Positions 60,082 to 64,000 of a stretch of 64,000 nt of DNA are shown piece by piece. The stretch covers positions 1,763,501-1,827,500 of the forward strand of contig NC_014365.1 of the NCBI RefSeq assembly GCF_000143965.1, read 5' to 3'. The notes under the pieces were generated by a model. It had not been told where the DNA came from. It ran no database searches and was given only the letters and a program-made list of their open reading frames with translations. This stretch comes from Desulfarculus baarsii DSM 2075. GTDB taxonomy: Bacteria; Desulfobacterota; Desulfarculia; Desulfarculales; Desulfarculaceae. A program made the translations under genes and the position numbers. Position 1 is the stretch's first letter. Each line of letters opens with the position of its first letter.

Positions 60082-61425
60082 TTAGTGGGGCGGGCCGCCG
60101 CCGCCGGGCCGGCGGGGCATCTTGGGCGTGAAGGGGCTGGCCGCGCCGTCGGACTGGCTGGCCGCAGCGCTTTGCGTCCGCGCGCCTTGGCTGCCGCCGC
60201 CGACGATTACGCTCATGCCCTCGCTCAGGTCCGGGCCGCTGATCGCCGTGTGCGTGCCGTCGCTGACGCCCACTTTCACCTTCAGCGGCCGGGCGTAAGC
60301 GCCATCGGGAACCCAGATCACGCCGCGTTTGCCCTGGCCGCCGGCGTGAGCGCCGGGCTGGTCTTGCTTTTGCGGCTCGCGAAAGTCCGGCGAGATCGAC
60401 TCGTCGGCCGGCGTGAAGCGCAACGCCGCGTTGGGCGCCAGCAGCGCGCCGTCCTGACGCTGTTTTTCGAACAACACATTGGCCGTCAGGTAGGGCAAGA
60501 GCTTGCCGTCGGAGTTGTCGGTCTGCACCTCCACGGTGTAGCTGACCACGTTTTGGGTCATGGAGGCGTTGAGTCGCAGCTTGCCGACCTGGCCGCTGAA
60601 ATCGTGGCCGGGGAAGGCGTCGACGGTGAAGCTGACCTTTTGGCCGGGGTGGATGCTGCCGATGTCGGCCTCGTTGACGGCCACCCACAGCTCCATCTTG
60701 GTCAAGTCCTTGGCGATCAGAAACAGGCTGGGGGCGCTCATGCTGGAGTTGACGGTCTGGCCGATGTCCACGCGGCGGTCGATGATCACCCCCTTGACCG
60801 GCGAGGTGATGGTGCAATAATCCAGGTTGCGCTGGGCCCGCCACAGGGCGGCCTCGGCCTGGGCCAGGCTGGCCTTGGCCTGGAGGATGGCCGCCTCGCC
60901 CACGGTCACGTTGGCCTTGGCCGCCTCGAAGGCTGATTGATACGAATCAAAGCTGGCCTGGGAGATGGCCTCCGACGGCCCCAGTTTGCGGGCCCGTTGC
61001 CAGTCGCGCTCGGCCTGGCGGAACTTGGCCTTGAGTTGCTCCAGGTCGGCGCGGGCGCTCTGCAGGCTGGCCTTGGATGCGGCGACCTGGGCCTGGGCCT
61101 CGGTGACCGAGGCCTGATAAAGGGCGTCGTCGATCTTGGCCAGAACCATGCCGGCCTCCACCGGCGAAGAATAATCGATGGGCTTGCCGTTGGCGTCGAC
61201 GCCAAAGGAGATGATCTTGCCGCCGACCTGGGCGCCCACGTCGATGACGTCCTCGGGCTCCAGGGTGCCGGTGGCCTCGATGGTCGAAACCAAGTCGCCT
61301 TTGGTCACTCGGGCCGTGCGGAACGGGGCGGCGGCCTGGTCGTCCGGGCTGAAGGCCCACAACGCGCCCAGCAAGGCGGCCACGCCGCCCGCCGTCGCGC
61401 CAATGATTTTTGTTAACCGTTTCAT
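60082..61425 (-). CDS. macA: MacA-like periplasmic adaptor protein
   Basis: A 447-residue membrane fusion protein. The N-terminal anchor is IIGATAGGVAALLGALWAF, followed by RVTKGDLVSTIEATGTLEPE, a long coiled-coil hairpin (QARADLEQLKAKFRQAERDW), and a lipoyl/beta-barrel part with LDYCTITSPVKGVIIDRRVD. It links the inner-membrane MacB to the outer-membrane channel. It is the first gene of the leftward efflux operon. The C-terminus is Pro/Gly rich. AAGG lies six bases before the ATG. Confidence 0.93.
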   Translation of the reverse strand: MKRLTKIIGATAGGVAALLGALWAFSPDDQAAAPFRTARVTKGDLVSTIEATGTLEPEDVIDVGAQVGGKIISFGVDANGKPIDYSSPVEAGMVLAKIDDALYQASVTEAQAQVAASKASLQSARADLEQLKAKFRQAERDWQRARKLGPSEAISQASFDSYQSAFEAAKANVTVGEAAILQAKASLAQAEAALWRAQRNLDYCTITSPVKGVIIDRRVDIGQTVNSSMSAPSLFLIAKDLTKMELWVAVNEADIGSIHPGQKVSFTVDAFPGHDFSGQVGKLRLNASMTQNVVSYTVEVQTDNSDGKLLPYLTANVLFEKQRQDGALLAPNAALRFTPADESISPDFREPQKQDQPGAHAGGQGKRGVIWVPDGAYARPLKVKVGVSDGTHTAISGPDLSEGMSVIVGGGSQGARTQSAAASQSDGAASPFTPKMPRRPGGGGPPH

Positions 61426-61811
61426 GAGATACCTTGTTTCCGGTTGGCGATAAACGGTTGTCCGCGTTCGTTGGCTGGCTGAAGGCAAAGCAATCTTCGT
61501 GCCACGGTCGACGGTTGCGGGCGGGCGCTTTCAACTGATCCCAGGCCGGCCACGGCGGGGGCGTTGGTGGTTAACCGCTTGCGATAGCTTAAGATAGCCG
61601 GCCAAACTTCGCCGCGCCCACGGCTTTTTCACGCCGTCGGTCGCGGGCTGAGTTGGGCGACCTGGCTGTCGCTCGAGGTGGCGTGAAATCTTTGCACAGG
61701 GCGCGATAGGCCGGTGCATAAAAAGGTGGCGGCGGCGGGGAAAGACGTGGCCTGATGATTTTGTCGCGTGGTTACGGCATGTTGTCCAGACGTCATCGGC
61801 GATGCGCCGCC
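61426..61811. other. Intergenic region upstream of macA
   Basis: This 386-bp gap between the corrinoid gene's end and the macA start shows no credible gene. It should contain the promoter of the efflux operon, but I found no clear -35/-10 pair or strong hairpin in it. Confidence 0.4.
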
Positions 61812-62501
61812 TCAGTCGGCCTCGGTGCGCCACTTGAGCGCGTTTTGGCAGATCTTGAGCCCGTTGGCCGCGTCGCTGGCCCACAGGTCGCTGCCCACGA
61901 AGCGGGCCATGCGTTCGTCCAGGCAGGTGCCGCCGATGATCACCGGCGGGGCAGGCTTGGGCAGTTGGTCGCGCAACAACTCCACGGCTTCTTTCAGGCT
62001 GGGCACGCTGGTGGTCAACACGCAGCTTATGCCGATCAGGTCGGGCTTGTGCTCGATGGCCTTTTCCAGGAACGTCTGGGGCGAGACGTCCACGCCCAGG
62101 TCGACGACCTCGAACTGGTGGCAGCTCAGCAACAGCGAAAAGAGGTTCTTGCCCAGGTCGTGGATGTCGCCCTGGATGGTGCCGATGATGATCTTGCCGC
62201 CGCCGCCGGTAGTGGCGCGTTGGCCCAGATGGGGGCTGAGCGCCTCCATGGCCGCGCGCATGATTTCGCCGGCCATGATCAGGGCGGCGATGAAATAGCG
62301 TCCGGTTTCGAACATTTCGCCCACCCGGCGCATGCCTTCCATGAAGCAGGTCAGCAGTTCGGTGGGATCGACGCCCTCGTCCAGCAGTCGTTTCAGTTCG
62401 GCCAGGCAGGCGTCCTCGTTGAGCTCGGCGATCTGGCCGACCAGGCGTTGCAGGCGCAGATCCTTGGCGCCGGCCGCGGGGTTTTGCGCTTGCTCAGTCA
62501 T
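61812..62501 (-). CDS. Corrinoid (B12-binding) methyl-carrier protein, MtaC/MttC-like
   Basis: A 229-residue protein with the two-part layout of methanogen/acetogen corrinoid proteins. A helical cap (PTELLTCFMEGMRRVGEMFE) precedes the B12-binding Rossmann domain, with the histidine that ligates cobalt in TIQGDIHDLGKNLF and the later motifs SCVLTT and VIIGGTCLDE. It carries a methyl group between a substrate methyltransferase and a folate or CoM acceptor. The start overlaps the GntR gene's end by eight bases, so regulator and carrier are coexpressed. The substrate methyltransferase is not in view. Confidence 0.92.
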   Translation of the reverse strand: MTEQAQNPAAGAKDLRLQRLVGQIAELNEDACLAELKRLLDEGVDPTELLTCFMEGMRRVGEMFETGRYFIAALIMAGEIMRAAMEALSPHLGQRATTGGGGKIIIGTIQGDIHDLGKNLFSLLLSCHQFEVVDLGVDVSPQTFLEKAIEHKPDLIGISCVLTTSVPSLKEAVELLRDQLPKPAPPVIIGGTCLDERMARFVGSDLWASDAANGLKICQNALKWRTEAD

Positions 62502-63315
62502 GCCACACCCCCACCCGGCTGACCAGGGGCATCTTTTCGTGGCTGACGATAAACCAGCCAAAGGCCGCCGGCCGGTCGTCGAAGTCGTGGAACAAGTGCT
62601 CGAGCTTGAACACGCTGCGGCCCGGCTCCATGCGCAGCAGCCTGGCCTCGCGCGGGCCGAGGATGGTGGGGATCAAGCGCAATTCGCCTTTTTTGAAGTT
62701 GGAGTAGCCTTCCTGGAAAATCAGCCCGGTGAGAACCACGGTGTCGAGCATGGCCTCGACGGTGGGCGAGGCTGGATCGAAGCTGGTGAAGGACACATGC
62801 AGGGTGAAGGGCTCGTCGCGGTGCATGATCACCCGCTCGACCAGAATAACCGGGTCGGAGTCCTTCAGGCCCAACAGGGTTTTTTCCAGGCCGGGCGTGC
62901 GCTTGACCGAGGCGTTGACGATGCGCACGGCCAGGTTTGCCTCGTCGGCCAGCACCTGGCCCAAGGCGTCCAGGCCGAAATAGCTGGCCGCCACGCCGAT
63001 CTTGCGCACGAAGGTGCCGCTGCCCTGCACCCGCCGCACCAGGCCTTCTTCCTCCAGCACGGTGACGGCCTGGCGGGCGGTCATGGCGCTGACGCCGAAA
63101 GTCTTGGCCAGGGCCGATTCGGCCGGCAGCCTGTCGCCGGGGGCGTAAGCGCCGGTGGAAATCTTCTGGCGCAGGATGTTGGCCATCTGGGCGTAGGCGG
63201 GCAGGCTGGACGACTTGTCGATCTTGTGCTCGGCTATGGCTTGCGCTCCAGATTTATTTAGTAAATACGCCTGGTTATTCCGGGCTGCATTTTTGGGCAT
63301 GACCATGGCGACCAC
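62494..63315 (-). CDS. GntR/UTRA-family transcription regulator
   Basis: A 273-residue regulator. The winged HTH is at about residues 40-105 (GDRLPAESALAKTFGVSAMT, LEEEGLVRRVQGSGTFVRK), followed by a UTRA ligand domain (DSDPVILVERVIMHRDEPFT). It likely controls the corrinoid gene it overlaps and possibly the divergent DUF1638 gene. Starts at 63315, 63306 and 63300 are possible; none has a strong ribosome site. The upstream 268-bp gap is AT-rich. Confidence 0.88.
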   Translation of the reverse strand: MVAMVMPKNAARNNQAYLLNKSGAQAIAEHKIDKSSSLPAYAQMANILRQKISTGAYAPGDRLPAESALAKTFGVSAMTARQAVTVLEEEGLVRRVQGSGTFVRKIGVAASYFGLDALGQVLADEANLAVRIVNASVKRTPGLEKTLLGLKDSDPVILVERVIMHRDEPFTLHVSFTSFDPASPTVEAMLDTVVLTGLIFQEGYSNFKKGELRLIPTILGPREARLLRMEPGRSVFKLEHLFHDFDDRPAAFGWFIVSHEKMPLVSRVGVWHD

Positions 63316-63544
63316 TTGTGACTGAGTTGATTGCCGTTTTAAAAATATATTGCACGCCGTCGGATCGCGTCAACGGCCCTTGGCCCCCAACGCCGCCGGC
63401 CCGACGGCCTGTCTTGTCACAGACTATAACGCAAACGCACCCATTTTAAAACTGCTTGGTTATCAGCTCGTTAAGCCGGGCTGGTGAAAATACGCGCAAA
63501 AAATCGAACCATGTTCATTTTTCTGTGGCGCTCTTCTATAAGAC

Positions 63545-63550
63545 TATAAT
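63545..63550 (+). promoter_or_regulatory. -10 element upstream of the DUF1638 gene
   Basis: A perfect TATAAT in an AT-rich stretch about 35 bases before the gene start. The -35 region at the right distance is poor, which suits a promoter needing an activator or released by the divergent GntR regulator. Confidence 0.45.
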
Positions 63551-63583
63551 AATATATAGGCAGGACGGCAACAGGAGAATGAC

Positions 63584-64000
63584 TTGACCGACGATCGCCT
63601 CAAAATTGTCACTTGCAACGCCCTGGCCCACGTGATGCAGGCCCTGGCCGGGGAAGGGGCTTCGTGCACGGTCATGGATATCGCCCTGCATCTGAAGCCC
63701 GAGCGCCTGCGCGAAAAGCTTCAGGAGACCGTGGCCGAGTTGGAGGAGCCGGGCCTGACCATCGCCTTTGGTTATGGCCTGTGCGGCCGGGGGCTGGAGG
63801 GCGTTTGTTCGGCCAAGAGCACACTGGTGCTGCCCCGGGTCGACGACTGCGTGGGCGCGTTGCTGGGCTCGCGGGCCAGGCATCGGCGCATCCTGGCCGA
63901 CAGGGCGGGCTGCTATTTCCTGGAGCCCCGCTGGCTCGACACCGAGCTCAACATCTTCGAGCAGATGAAAAAAGGCCTGGATCGCATCCCGCCCCAGCGG
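63584..64000 (+). CDS. DUF1638 protein, N-terminal part (truncated by window end)
   Basis: At least 139 residues, open to the window edge. It starts at TTG, five bases after AGGAGA. The stretch IAFGYGLCGRGLEGVCSA followed by LVLPRVDDCVGALLGS is typical of DUF1638, a family found next to MttB-type methyltransferases and corrinoid proteins. The conserved cysteines may bind a metal. With the divergent GntR and corrinoid genes it suggests a methylamine-, betaine- or similar methyl-transfer locus continuing to the right; that is inference. Confidence 0.75.
   Translation, partial: MTDDRLKIVTCNALAHVMQALAGEGASCTVMDIALHLKPERLREKLQETVAELEEPGLTIAFGYGLCGRGLEGVCSAKSTLVLPRVDDCVGALLGSRARHRRILADRAGCYFLEPRWLDTELNIFEQMKKGLDRIPPQR

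Noticed and set aside
1-64000. CRISPR array
   Set aside because: No regularly spaced short repeats with unique spacers; the only regular direct repeats are the two phage-end units and the paralogue ends.

Overview
The window reads as high-GC Gram-negative chromosome with a Mu-like prophage at its left end. The host genes (MotAB, FlgE, lipoproteins, TonB-dependent uptake, octaheme and NapC-type cytochromes c, a corrinoid protein with a DUF1638 neighbour) suggest an anaerobic, motile member of the Desulfobacterota. A Desulfarculales-like organism is my inference from gene content and GC, not something shown here.

Bases 1 to about 21,170 are a Mu-like transposable prophage whose other end lies left of the window. 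The early operon reads leftward from 19.7 to 13.0 kb: Ner-like regulator, MuA transposase, MuB ATPase, winged-helix protein, Gam, HU-like protein, GemA and Mor. A divergent CI/S24 repressor faces it across a palindromic operator. Next to the end are two 174-bp direct repeats, each with three copies of a candidate transposase site. The head genes (DUF2730, small and large terminase, DUF935 portal, gpF with a toxin-like nuclease tail) read rightward at 1.2-6.6 kb. The protease/scaffold and decoration genes read leftward from 1.1 kb. This order becomes canonical Mu if the 1.2-6.6 kb block is flipped. A two-gene type III-like restriction-modification cassette (7.1-13.0 kb) sits between the head block and mor, and its methylase has an AT-rich, probably swapped target-recognition region.

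Host sequence starts at tRNA-Lys(CTT), 21.2 kb. From 21.4 to 44.3 kb come a PAS-SpoIIE phosphatase, a BtrH-like protein, an ABC-F ATPase, a CNT-like transporter with altered binding motifs, a FapA/DUF342 protein with a GspG-like exported protein and MotAB, a heme-c chemoreceptor, an RtcA homologue without its catalytic histidine, Mfd, a HAD phosphatase, FlgE under a strong sigma-54 promoter, two parvulin-type chaperones and an acyl-CoA synthetase.

From 44.4 to 48.4 kb lies a redox block: NapC/NrfH plus octaheme HAO-type cytochrome, then a rubredoxin-like protein, DsrE protein, iron-sulfur flavoprotein and flavodoxin. From 48.4 to 55 kb is the most unusual locus: a promoter and candidate attenuator leader, a TonB-dependent receptor, an exported protein made of two tetrapyrrole-methylase domains, a DUF4198 periplasmic protein and an APC permease. 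After a tandem pair of unknown paralogues come CbiM and a complete MacA-MacB-outer membrane factor efflux operon. The right edge holds a GntR regulator, a corrinoid protein and a truncated DUF1638 gene, probably the start of a methyl-transfer locus that continues beyond the window.
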